This document shows, piece after piece, positions 33,327-43,300 of a DNA stretch of 64,000 bases. Under the pieces are notes generated by a model. That model had not been told where the DNA came from and searched no databases. It saw only the letters and a program-made list of their open reading frames with translations. Position numbers and translations under genes: made by a program. Origin of the DNA: a virus. The stretch spans positions 1-64,000 of IMG/VR virus record IMGVR_UViG_3300011113_000396; one strand, written 5' to 3'. Within the stretch, counting starts at the first letter, position 1; each line of letters starts with the position of its first letter.

Positions 33327-34244
33327 ATGGCAACTAATCCTTACTTCAGAGACAATTATTCTGGTGAGCAGAATGTAACCGAGTCCATCGTGATCGAAAC
33401 AATCAAGATGATGGGTAAAAATTGTTTCTACATTCCTAGAGAATATAACAACATCTCTGTTCTTTATGGAGAAGATCCTTTATCTTCCTTTACAAATAAA
33501 ATTGAGATAGAGATGTATCCCGCTACAGTCAATGGCTTCGGTGGTGCAGGCGATCTTGCCTCAAGATTTGGAATTGAAGTTAAGGATGACGTTACTTTAG
33601 TAGTTTCTAAAAAACGATTCACTAAAGAAGTAACTGAAAGATTCAATACAATCACACGCCCTAGAGAAGGGGATTTGATTTACTTTCCTTTATCTAAAAC
33701 ATTTTTTGAAATAAATTTTGTAGAACACGAAACGCCATTCTATCAACTAGGAAAGCTTTATACATTTACTTTATTCTGCGAAACCTTCGTCTTCTCACAC
33801 GAAGAATTCAATACAGATTCTCCATTGGATTCTATTATGGATCGCTCAAAGGAAACTTATTCATTGTTTATCAATGAAGCTGGTGGTACTTTCATGAATG
33901 AATTTACTATTGGCGATAAGCTTTACCAAAACGGATTTACATTTGGATCTTCGCCAAAGACTGCTGCTATTGTAAATTATAATACCAGAGTGAAACAACT
34001 TACGCTATCTCCGATTAAAGGAACATTTGTGTCGGGTGATATCGTGGTTTCTAATGAGTTTGGAATAACTGCTTCTATGACTGGGGCAACATCATCTAAT
34101 GTTGTCACATATTTCAATACAGAAACAGACAACATTTCTGATATTGATAATCCATTTGACATGCTTGTGCAAGATTATTACGCTGGAGTCACACCAAGTT
34201 TGATTGACTATAGTGAAGATAATCCGTTTTCAGAGGGTATTTAA
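33327..34244 (+). CDS. 14: Neck protein gp14
   Basis: 305 residues (T4: 256). It contains TESIVIETIKMMGKNCFYIP and REYNNISVLYGEDPLSSFTN, the strongly conserved gp14 region, and GDLIYFPLSKTFFEINFVEH, where gp14 proteins have GDLI(Y/F)...(L/F)F.I..Ve. A small C-terminal beta region (GTFVSGDIVVSNEFG) is extra. It completes the neck with gp13 and binds gp15. The stop abuts gp16. Confidence 0.9.
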   Translation: MATNPYFRDNYSGEQNVTESIVIETIKMMGKNCFYIPREYNNISVLYGEDPLSSFTNKIEIEMYPATVNGFGGAGDLASRFGIEVKDDVTLVVSKKRFTKEVTERFNTITRPREGDLIYFPLSKTFFEINFVEHETPFYQLGKLYTFTLFCETFVFSHEEFNTDSPLDSIMDRSKETYSLFINEAGGTFMNEFTIGDKLYQNGFTFGSSPKTAAIVNYNTRVKQLTLSPIKGTFVSGDIVVSNEFGITASMTGATSSNVVTYFNTETDNISDIDNPFDMLVQDYYAGVTPSLIDYSEDNPFSEGI

Positions 34245-34661
34245 ATGTCTGATATAACAAACAAAGAACAACTCAATAATTTTCTAGAAATAACTAATCC
34301 AAAAACTTTGAAGCAAGAATCTTCTATAGTGAAGAAAAATGTAGAAGATGACTATGAATATGCTAGAGATAACATTAGAGAGATTCTAGAGAAGGGCAAA
34401 ATGGCTTTAGATGGCATTCTTCAGGTTGCTCAGGATGGAGACTCCCCCAGAGCATACGAAGTCGCTACAAATATGCTCAAGGCTCTCTCAGAGATCAATA
34501 AAGATCTCATGGATGTCCATGTTAAGGTCAAGGATAGTGAAAAAACCACAATTAAGCAAACCAATAACGCTATTTTTGTGGGTTCTACCTTAGATCTTCA
34601 AGACATGATAAATAAAGAAAGAAGCTCAAAGAAAGCGATAATACAGGACAACAATGTTTGA
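34245..34661 (+). CDS. 16: Small terminase subunit gp16
   Basis: 138 residues (T4: 164). The helical core VEDDYEYARDNIREILEKGK and ALDGILQVAQDGDSPRAYEV match gp16, with the D-Y-x-x-(A/V)-R-x-x-x-x-x-(I/L) opening and the 'SPRAYEV' turn before the second long helix. The C-terminal tail (TIKQTNNAIFVGST) contacts gp17 in T4. It overlaps gp15 by eight bases. It recognises DNA for packaging and regulates gp17. Confidence 0.88.
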   Translation: MSDITNKEQLNNFLEITNPKTLKQESSIVKKNVEDDYEYARDNIREILEKGKMALDGILQVAQDGDSPRAYEVATNMLKALSEINKDLMDVHVKVKDSEKTTIKQTNNAIFVGSTLDLQDMINKERSSKKAIIQDNNV

Positions 34662-37600
34662 TTCATTTTATAACGATTGCATTAAAAAGAACACGATAGC
34701 ATTTGCTTCGTTATTTAACAACATCTATGTGAATAGAGAGGACACAGAGGAATCTAAAAAAATAAAAGTACCTCTAGTATATGGCGGTAAGGAAAAGTAT
34801 GTAAGTCGCCTTCAAAATCCGTCTAGTATTTCTGAAAAAGATAAGCTTCAAATAACTCTTCCCATGATGAGTTTTGATATGTCTAATCTGCAATACGATA
34901 CGCAGAGACATAGAAACAAACTTGAATTCAACAAGCTTTTTTATCAAGAAGAAGGTGAGACTAAAGCCAAAATTAAAATAGGCGAATATCCTTGCTTGAT
35001 GCAATTTAATCTTGCAATTTACACTCGTAATATTGAAGAAAATTTTCAAATTATTGAGCAAATTGCACCCTATTTCACGCCTGAATATATTCTTACTCTA
35101 GATTTTGATAAGACTTTGACTAGAGGTATTGATATTCCGATTAATCTAGTTGCATCAAAGATCGGAAATGACTATGAAGGTGGATTTGGCAATCGTAGAG
35201 CTGTAGTAAGTACCTTACAATTTGTAATGCGTACCTATTTGTTTGGTCCTGAGCGAGAAGCAACGCCAATTCTTACAACTGATTTTAATCTTAATACCCA
35301 AGACAGCTTTTTACAATTTATTACAGATGTTCAAGTCAATGATGACTTATATCTTAACAATCAATCTATTACAGTTACTTGGAGGCAGGGAGGTATTTTC
35401 CCCAGAAATCCAACTATCGTAATTACAAATCTTACAAACTACACCCAAGAAATAGTCTACGATCCAGAAACATTTGACGTTGGCGATGGAACTAATAGTG
35501 TTACATTTCCTATACCAGCTTCTGCTCCTTTGCTACAACAGTTATATGTAAGAGTATTTTTGGGCACAGTATCAGATAATTCGCCAGCATTTGAAATTAG
35601 ATCAGCTGCTGGAAATATTTCCTTGTTACGGTTGGCTAATTTTTCTGGGACAACTTTTAATGATTTGATGTCATCCAACCACTATTTCTTTACTCAAAGT
35701 GGTGTGACACAATTTCCAAGAGGCAACAATCTTGTCTTGGCTTATAATTATGGCTCATATAGCGATCTTAACATTAAAACGCCCGGATTACTTGAATATT
35801 ATCGTGCATTTGGCTTAACATTTAGAGCAAATACAATTGACAATCCACAAATTCCATTTGGTAGCGTTATACACAACGGCATGTGGGCTGGTATAAGTTA
35901 TGATCAGAACAGAGTTTTGCCTTGTTTAACAATTTACATGAGACCCGGAGCCAATGTAAATTTATATGCAAACCAAGGTGATGGGGTGTTCGGCACAACA
36001 CAAGGATCATTAGCAAATAGAAGAACAAGTGAGGATATGTTCCAAGCAACATATGGTTCTCAATCTTATTATATTAATGGATTTTGGGGATGGAATGGAA
36101 CTACAAGTACTATAAGTATTGGATCATATCCAACAGCTGGCATTACAATAGAGAGTGGTTTTAGTGGATATATTTTTGACAAAAATAATCAAAATAGATA
36201 TCCCGACACCGGAAAATATTCAACTGGTGTAACTCATTCTCAAGCAGGCCCATCAATAAGAACATTATTTGATCCAACATTTACTCAAAAGTTATATCCA
36301 AATCGTGGGGCAACAGGTCTAAGAGCTTGGCAAATTACTGCCTTTGGTAGTAATAATCCAGCTGATTTATTTTTTGATTCAAATGTAATTTCTGGTTCGA
36401 CTCTACCGATTTTTACTGCCAATCCCAATTTGTCCGGTTCTGATTTTAATTATCTTGATAACAATGATAAGATGAGATTTGGAACGTATATGGACTGTTA
36501 TAGAATAGCCCATAATGGAAACACATATTTGATTCCATCTCCATTTACTGCAAATCTTGTTACAGATATGCTTGGGTTTACTGCATATAAATCGACTGGA
36601 TTTACAGGCAGAGAAGAATTTGCTGGTAAGTTTGGAACAACCTATGTGGGAGGATGGAATAAATTATTTGATTTTGTTTATGCTGGAAAAAATATAAATG
36701 GTGTTACGTTTACCCCACCCACTCCATGCGTGGATATTATTTTCAATGATCATGAACTTAGATGGGGACTGGGTTTGGGTGCTGATGCCTTGATGATATG
36801 GAGATTCATGCTTTTGGTTGATGGGTTGACAACTGCTTGGATCAATAGAGTCAAACAAGATGAATTCTGGCCAAATCTTCAGGCCAAATATGCAGAATAT
36901 CCCGGCCTGTCTTTTGACAGAATCTTTGATAATATGAAAAATTCATTTATTCAGTTTACATCAGGACCTTTATCGAGAAAAGGTCTTCATGGAGGAATTC
37001 AGTTTTCTACTGATGCATTGCCATTGAATGAATTTTATGACAATGAGGTTAGAAAATATTGGTATGGACTTCAGGAAACAAGCGAAAGAAGAAGTCCGGG
37101 ATGCAAATTTGCTCCAGTTCATGTAAACAGAATTCCTAAATTAAAATCAGCTGCTCGTTTTAATGATGTAACAATTCAGAGCTTTTCTCAAGGAGTAACA
37201 TTACCATACGAATTAATATATCATTATCCTTATGGTTATCCTTATACTTTCTCAAATTATCAGGGAAGATATAGAAGAACAGGTTATGGCCCTACACCAT
37301 CTAATCCAATAGCATTACAAGGTGTAACAAATATAGTCATAAATCTAAATCCAACGGTACAACAAGTAAATATATCATCTGATAAGCTTGTTCCTTGGTT
37401 TATTGAGGACTCCGTTGGACAAACTGGTACAGCTTTTAATGTAGGTATTTCATATAATCAAACATATTTTGAAACAAACCAATTACCTACTACATTGGGG
37501 AACGGTACTTTTGTATCTTTCTTTGGTAAATATCAAGAACCTTCACTCTGGCCTACGGCGGGAAGATCTTTATCAGAAAAATATGAACCATTTTTTGCAA

Positions 37601-38724
37601 TAAAACACGAATCAAAAGAAATTCGTGGCGTAATTGAAGAAAATATGAGTCATGGGGTTTCTGGAATATTCATCTATAATAATATTTTATTTAATAGAGT
37701 AACATATCATGTTCCACATGGATATGAAAACAGTTGGTTTATGGATAGTTTACCTTCAGTTGCAAATAATTTTGCTAGAGGATTTACTTATAATGATCCT
37801 GCAATATTTTCAAAAACAGATTTTAGTGGGGTTGATCAAAGACAAAATCCAAATTACCAACCGATAAATTTTTATCATTCTTATAACGAAAATATATTCA
37901 TATCAAAATTATTAACACCGCTTCCACTTAATATTTTAAATCAAGCTGTAATTTTCCAAGGACCTATAACAAATGAAAATGATTCTAGTGCTGGGTATTA
38001 CGGAATTCACCCTAAATCTTGGAACAATTTTAAATACAATGATGAGATTTTATTAAATCATATTTTATGGGATATAGAAGTTGCTACCCATGGAAGAACA
38101 TATGAATATCTTTCTTCATCTGATGATATTTCAATGGAAGAAGCTTTAAGATATGAGGTTGGAGGATTTAATATCTCTAAATTGAATCCGGCTTTAGTTA
38201 GCAAAGTTAGATTGTTGGGTGTTACTGGGTCTGATCAAAATTTAATCTTACACAGAATTACTCTACCAATTCCATATATTTTAACAACTGATTATGCAAA
38301 ACCAGAACAGGGTTCATATTACGATAATTGGTATAATAATCATTTTGCTCAAAATGTTTTAGCCACAAGTGTCGATCCTTCCACTGGAACAACCCTTGAT
38401 AACATTAATCTTATCACGACTGGAAATAGAGATTTAGACTTCTATACTAAGTCTGTTGTAACAGAATCAAACGGTTCTCACTCATGGAGTACACTTAGAA
38501 CTGATAATAACATCAGACGTTTCAGTGTTGATGTTTTTGCTGGGACTCAATTAGTTGGAAACTTAGTACCAAGCAAATACTATCCAATGGGTGTTTGGTT
38601 GGTTACTGATGAAGTATCAATATTACCAGACGGAACCACGTTTAATAATTACAACTTAACTTTCCAATATCGTGATGCTGGTCCAATGGTTGATGGAATT
38701 ACTACTGCACCTTATAGAACATGA
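34654..38724 (+). CDS. 15: Tail sheath terminator gp15 with about 1,100-residue extension
   Basis: 1,356 residues against 272 in T4. Residues 1 to about 210 are a clear gp15: MFDSFYNDCIKKNTIAFASL, then VPLVYGGKEKYVSRLQ, LPMMSFDMSNLQYD, YTRNIEENFQIIEQIAPYFT and RRAVVSTLQFVMRTYLFGP, all in T4 order. From about residue 225 to the end there is a new beta-rich segment, high in Asn, Gly, Tyr and Phe, with strand-turn repeats and no recognised domain. No stop or frame break lies between the parts. gp15 is a hexamer capping the sheath, so six copies of the extension would crown the tail top. It could be a collar or whisker-like adhesin. Confidence 0.85.
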   Translation: MFDSFYNDCIKKNTIAFASLFNNIYVNREDTEESKKIKVPLVYGGKEKYVSRLQNPSSISEKDKLQITLPMMSFDMSNLQYDTQRHRNKLEFNKLFYQEEGETKAKIKIGEYPCLMQFNLAIYTRNIEENFQIIEQIAPYFTPEYILTLDFDKTLTRGIDIPINLVASKIGNDYEGGFGNRRAVVSTLQFVMRTYLFGPEREATPILTTDFNLNTQDSFLQFITDVQVNDDLYLNNQSITVTWRQGGIFPRNPTIVITNLTNYTQEIVYDPETFDVGDGTNSVTFPIPASAPLLQQLYVRVFLGTVSDNSPAFEIRSAAGNISLLRLANFSGTTFNDLMSSNHYFFTQSGVTQFPRGNNLVLAYNYGSYSDLNIKTPGLLEYYRAFGLTFRANTIDNPQIPFGSVIHNGMWAGISYDQNRVLPCLTIYMRPGANVNLYANQGDGVFGTTQGSLANRRTSEDMFQATYGSQSYYINGFWGWNGTTSTISIGSYPTAGITIESGFSGYIFDKNNQNRYPDTGKYSTGVTHSQAGPSIRTLFDPTFTQKLYPNRGATGLRAWQITAFGSNNPADLFFDSNVISGSTLPIFTANPNLSGSDFNYLDNNDKMRFGTYMDCYRIAHNGNTYLIPSPFTANLVTDMLGFTAYKSTGFTGREEFAGKFGTTYVGGWNKLFDFVYAGKNINGVTFTPPTPCVDIIFNDHELRWGLGLGADALMIWRFMLLVDGLTTAWINRVKQDEFWPNLQAKYAEYPGLSFDRIFDNMKNSFIQFTSGPLSRKGLHGGIQFSTDALPLNEFYDNEVRKYWYGLQETSERRSPGCKFAPVHVNRIPKLKSAARFNDVTIQSFSQGVTLPYELIYHYPYGYPYTFSNYQGRYRRTGYGPTPSNPIALQGVTNIVINLNPTVQQVNISSDKLVPWFIEDSVGQTGTAFNVGISYNQTYFETNQLPTTLGNGTFVSFFGKYQEPSLWPTAGRSLSEKYEPFFAIKHESKEIRGVIEENMSHGVSGIFIYNNILFNRVTYHVPHGYENSWFMDSLPSVANNFARGFTYNDPAIFSKTDFSGVDQRQNPNYQPINFYHSYNENIFISKLLTPLPLNILNQAVIFQGPITNENDSSAGYYGIHPKSWNNFKYNDEILLNHILWDIEVATHGRTYEYLSSSDDISMEEALRYEVGGFNISKLNPALVSKVRLLGVTGSDQNLILHRITLPIPYILTTDYAKPEQGSYYDNWYNNHFAQNVLATSVDPSTGTTLDNINLITTGNRDLDFYTKSVVTESNGSHSWSTLRTDNNIRRFSVDVFAGTQLVGNLVPSKYYPMGVWLVTDEVSILPDGTTFNNYNLTFQYRDAGPMVDGITTAPYRT

Positions 38725-40355
38725 GTAAAAAACATAAAGGTTATTTAGGTAATTCAAACCTCAAAGAGGCTGGAATCCATATCGATTATACCCCTGAACA
38801 AGTTCAGGAGTATATTAAATGTGCAAAAGATCCAATTTATTTCATCAAAAACTATATTAAAATCGTTTCACTTGATAAGGGTTTAGTACCTTTTGATCTT
38901 TATGATTATCAGGAAGATATTGTTCAAAAAATGCACGATAACAGATTTATCATCGCAAAGCTTCCTCGTCAGTCAGGTAAATCTACCACAATGGTATCAT
39001 ACATTTTACATTATATTCTGTTTAATCAGAGTATGAATGTGGCTATTCTGGCAAATAAAGGCTCAACTGCTAGAGAAATTCTCAGTAGACTCCAATTAGC
39101 ATATGAGTATCTTCCAAAGTGGTTGCAGCAAGGCGTAGTAGAATGGAATAAAGGATCGTTAAAATTAGAAAACGGATCTAAAATTATCGCATCCACTACC
39201 TCTGCCTCAGCAATTCGTGGTGGATCGTTTAACATGATCTTTTTAGACGAATTTGCTCACGTTCCAAATAATGTTGCTGAAGAATTCTTTAGTTCAGTCT
39301 TCCCAACTGTAACTTCAGGCCAAACAACCAAAGTATTAATGGTCAGTACTCCAAATGGTATGAATATGTTCTACCATTTCTGGAAGAACGCTATTAAGAA
39401 GGACGGAGAGCCGGGTAAGAACGAGTATGTGCCCATTGAAGTAAACTGGAGGCAGATACCCCTTTATCCCGGAGGACCGATGAGAGGGGCTGAATGGCGG
39501 CAGCAAATGATCGATCAGACTAGCGAGATGCAGTTTGAAAGTGAATTTGAATGTTCTTTCTTAGGTTCATCAAACACTCTTATTTCGACATATAAACTCA
39601 ATACGCTAGTTTACAACCAGCCATTTGAGCGCAGACCCGGTGGCCTTAGCATTTACAAACCGCCCCATGAAGACGGTATTTACTTCTGTGTTGTGGATAC
39701 ATCTAGAGGTCAGGGGCACGATTATAGTGCTTTTGTGATTATAGATGGAAACACAAAGCCATTTGAGGTGGTAGCTGTTTATAGAAATAATGTAATTTCT
39801 CCTTTCGATTTTCCTATCGAAGTTTACAACGCTTGTACAGAATATGGTAATGCCCATTGTTTAGTTGAAATTAATGATGTTGGATCTCAGGTAACAGAAA
39901 TTTTACACAGAGATTATGAATACGAAAACCTAATTTCAACCCAATATATGGGTCGAGCTGGTCAAAAAATCTCTTTAGGATTCGGTAGAGGTCAAAAACA
40001 ATTTGGTGTTAGAACTAGCACAGCACTTAAAAAGATCGGGTGTGCTGCTCTTAAAAATTTAATTGAATGTGATAAATTGGTATTTTCAGATCAGGACATG
40101 GTTTCTGAGCTTTATACCTTTATCTCAAAGGCAAACTCATACCAAGCTGATGATGGCTACAACGATGACTTAGTCATGTGTTTAGTTTTATTTGGATGGC
40201 TAACAAGACAGGTTTACTTCGAAGATTTGCTGGATTTAAAGAACAAGAAAATAATAAATACAGAGGAACAACAAGAAAATCATATGTTCGTTGCAGATAT
40301 GGATGAGAGGGAAGATATGAAATTTGGTGGCGACTTATGGTTTGAGGTAAAATAA
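38721..40355 (+). CDS. 17: Large terminase subunit gp17
   Basis: 544 residues (T4: 610). The ATPase has Walker A PRQSGKST (82-89) and Walker B MIFLDEFAH (172-180), with catalytic Glu after Asp. The coupling motif STPNGMNMF is at about 209-217. The nuclease begins with the first acidic strand VVDTSRGQGHDYSAF (324-338), followed by VEINDVG and the C-terminal DDGYNDDLVM motif. It translocates and cuts DNA at the portal. It overlaps gp15 by four bases and abuts the sheath gene. Confidence 0.95.
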   Translation: MSKKHKGYLGNSNLKEAGIHIDYTPEQVQEYIKCAKDPIYFIKNYIKIVSLDKGLVPFDLYDYQEDIVQKMHDNRFIIAKLPRQSGKSTTMVSYILHYILFNQSMNVAILANKGSTAREILSRLQLAYEYLPKWLQQGVVEWNKGSLKLENGSKIIASTTSASAIRGGSFNMIFLDEFAHVPNNVAEEFFSSVFPTVTSGQTTKVLMVSTPNGMNMFYHFWKNAIKKDGEPGKNEYVPIEVNWRQIPLYPGGPMRGAEWRQQMIDQTSEMQFESEFECSFLGSSNTLISTYKLNTLVYNQPFERRPGGLSIYKPPHEDGIYFCVVDTSRGQGHDYSAFVIIDGNTKPFEVVAVYRNNVISPFDFPIEVYNACTEYGNAHCLVEINDVGSQVTEILHRDYEYENLISTQYMGRAGQKISLGFGRGQKQFGVRTSTALKKIGCAALKNLIECDKLVFSDQDMVSELYTFISKANSYQADDGYNDDLVMCLVLFGWLTRQVYFEDLLDLKNKKIINTEEQQENHMFVADMDEREDMKFGGDLWFEVK

Positions 40356-43300
40356 ATGGCTGAATTAACACACTCACATAACATTAGCGGAACTCTTATA
40401 GGCCTTACACCCGGAAGTGCTCCTTTAACCGTTGGATTAACCTTTTCTGTTGATGGTGTGTCATTCTCCTCTGTAAATTTTGATCTTCGCATTGATGTAG
40501 ATACTTTTGATTTAAGTGTTCCTTATACTTCTATTGATACTTTTAGAGAATTAAATGGAAGTTCAGAAGTTCTAATTGCAAATAATTCAAATGGACTTAT
40601 TGTTAGTAACACTGGAACTACATGGAACCATTTTATTGGAATTACATTATATTCCCCGCAACAAAATATTTTTAATGCCGGATTAGCAAATCAAATGCTA
40701 GCTGGTGATTTACATTATCGAACAAGAGCAAATAATTTTTCTTTAAAATATGGAGCGTTTGGTCAAACAGGAAGTGGCCAAATAGCAGAAGTCGCATCAT
40801 CAACAAGAGGCGAAACACTTTCATTTAGACCATTTAATATTGTTTCGGCTACAAATGGAGTTGCAGGATCCACTCTCGGATTAACTTTACAATCTGCTAA
40901 TATTCAAAGATATTATGTTGGTATTGGTACTGGTGCAACATTTTTTGGTATTGTTTCATTACTAGGATGCACCAATGGTATTAATTTAAATTCTTCTAAT
41001 TTAACATCTACACAAATTTCAGAAATAAATGCTGATTACTTAGATCCTAATATTTCTGGTACTGATTCAAAATTCAATACACTCAGAAGAATTATTGATA
41101 ATTCTGGTACAACAATATTCAATACTTCTTATACAGAATTTGTAGTGCCAAAACATATTCCGACTGGAAGTTATTATTTAATGCCAATCCCAAATTCATT
41201 TTTTGGACTTCCGGCATTTAGCAATGACGAATCCTTTACAGCTTCGGGACAAAATATTAATTTATCACAAACAAATATTAATATTACAAATAATATATCT
41301 TCTGGGTTGACTGGAGTTTATAGTTTATCATCTGGTGTAACGCATTTTACAACGGCAATATCAACAAGACTTCCAATTGTATCACAAGCCTTTTCTAATG
41401 TAGATTTTGCTGATAAAACTTTTTCGATATTTGATCCAATAACATTTAATTTAGTTACATCTCCCTATGGAATTACAAATAATTTAACAGGAAATACGTT
41501 TCATAAGTTAGATTATGGCTTTAATAATAGAGGAACAACTAACTATGGAGGTGCTTTAACGGATAATCCTGTATCTCATGTACCACCATTATTTGGATTT
41601 ATTCCTATTGGATTAACTATTGGAAATACTCTAACTGTATTATTAGATGGTATTACATTTTACGAAAAAATTTATAATCCATATAATGTTAATTTTAATA
41701 ATACATCACTTGCACATTTTTATACAAGTGAAAGTACTATACAAAATAATAAACGTTTTATACGTTTAATAAATGAATCTGGCGATTTAGCTGCTAAAAG
41801 AAATTTAAATCACATCAATAGAGCATTTTATAGAGTTGATTTTAATAATCATGCTAATCCTTGGGGATTTACTGGATTTACTTTTGGTCAAGGATCTACA
41901 CAAAGCCAATTAAAGGTATTTTACGGTAATCCTGCAAATGGTATATCATTTATTCTACCAATAAATACAGGCTCACCAGCAGACTTTTACTCGTTAACCG
42001 GGCAAGACGTTTTTATTCCGATTCAAGGCACTGCTAGTGGATCTACATTGACCCCGGGAGCTTCTGTTGAAATACACTATCAAAATAGACCACTTGGGTA
42101 TCTAGAAAAATTAAATTTATATAATGCATCTGGTAATTTTGCTTTAGGAATTACTATTGCGGATAATAGAACCTTTATTCCAAAAAACACAACTGAATTG
42201 GGATATATAAGAAAAAACTTTGATCAATCTAATGTTGAAACTTTTATTGTCCCAAATTTAAATAGTGTTGGATCTACTGGAACTGCAAGAATATCATTTA
42301 TTAGAGGGGATGGAGTAAGTTTTGAATTTGGCTCAACTCCGATCACAACTCCATTTAGAACATTTTCACCTATACACACGATAGGAAATATTTCTGGACT
42401 GACGTTAATCGCAACTGGGGTTACACAATCAACAAGCCCAACAAGCTTTACAAGATTTATTGCTCCTGCTGTTGATTTAATGCGAATAACTGTAAATCAT
42501 GGCCTAACAAATCTTGAGTCCGGAATAATTGGAAGAAATAATATCCACAGTAGATATTATATGCAATCAAATGTTGATAATTTTTTAACTGATGGTAGTT
42601 TCTATAGAGGTTATTTGAGTTTTATACTTGATTCTGTCGGTCCAGAAAATGTTGTAAATAATGGTATTAGTGTTACAAATCGTACATTGCGTTCTTTTAG
42701 AGAAGCTGCTTTAGAACGTGCTAATAACATAAATGCTATAAATGGCATTTCTTTGAGTATTCCTTTGAGAAATTTTCAAGGTGTTATCACTGAAGGTTGG
42801 CCATTCGATACAATTGAAGGTAATAGTTCATTAACTCAATTGATGAACTATTTTAATGGCCCACCATTGACCGAGGCTCAATTATCAGCAGTTGCAGACA
42901 CATTTAATTATCCTCAATATGATACCGGGTTTACACTTATGTTTGATCAGGGTGACAGTCCGGATGAGACTTTTAATAACGGGGAATGGTTTCTTGCAAA
43001 TCCTCAATCGTTCTTAAGATATTCCAGTGGCAGCACGTTCTTCCCATCAACTGCATTTAGTTTTGATAATACCACGATAAGCTTTCCACACTACATTTTC
43101 TATGACTATAGAATTACTGGTGTGACTTTATCATCTACATCTTCTGTTCAATCGCAACAATCATTAACAACAACAATAACTGTACAAGATTTACCTCACG
43201 CATCAATTTTTGATGGATTAAGACTATCAGTTCTTAATGGTACTTCTGAAGTGTTTACAAAAAATTTATTATATACAACTTCTAGCAGTAATGATTATAG

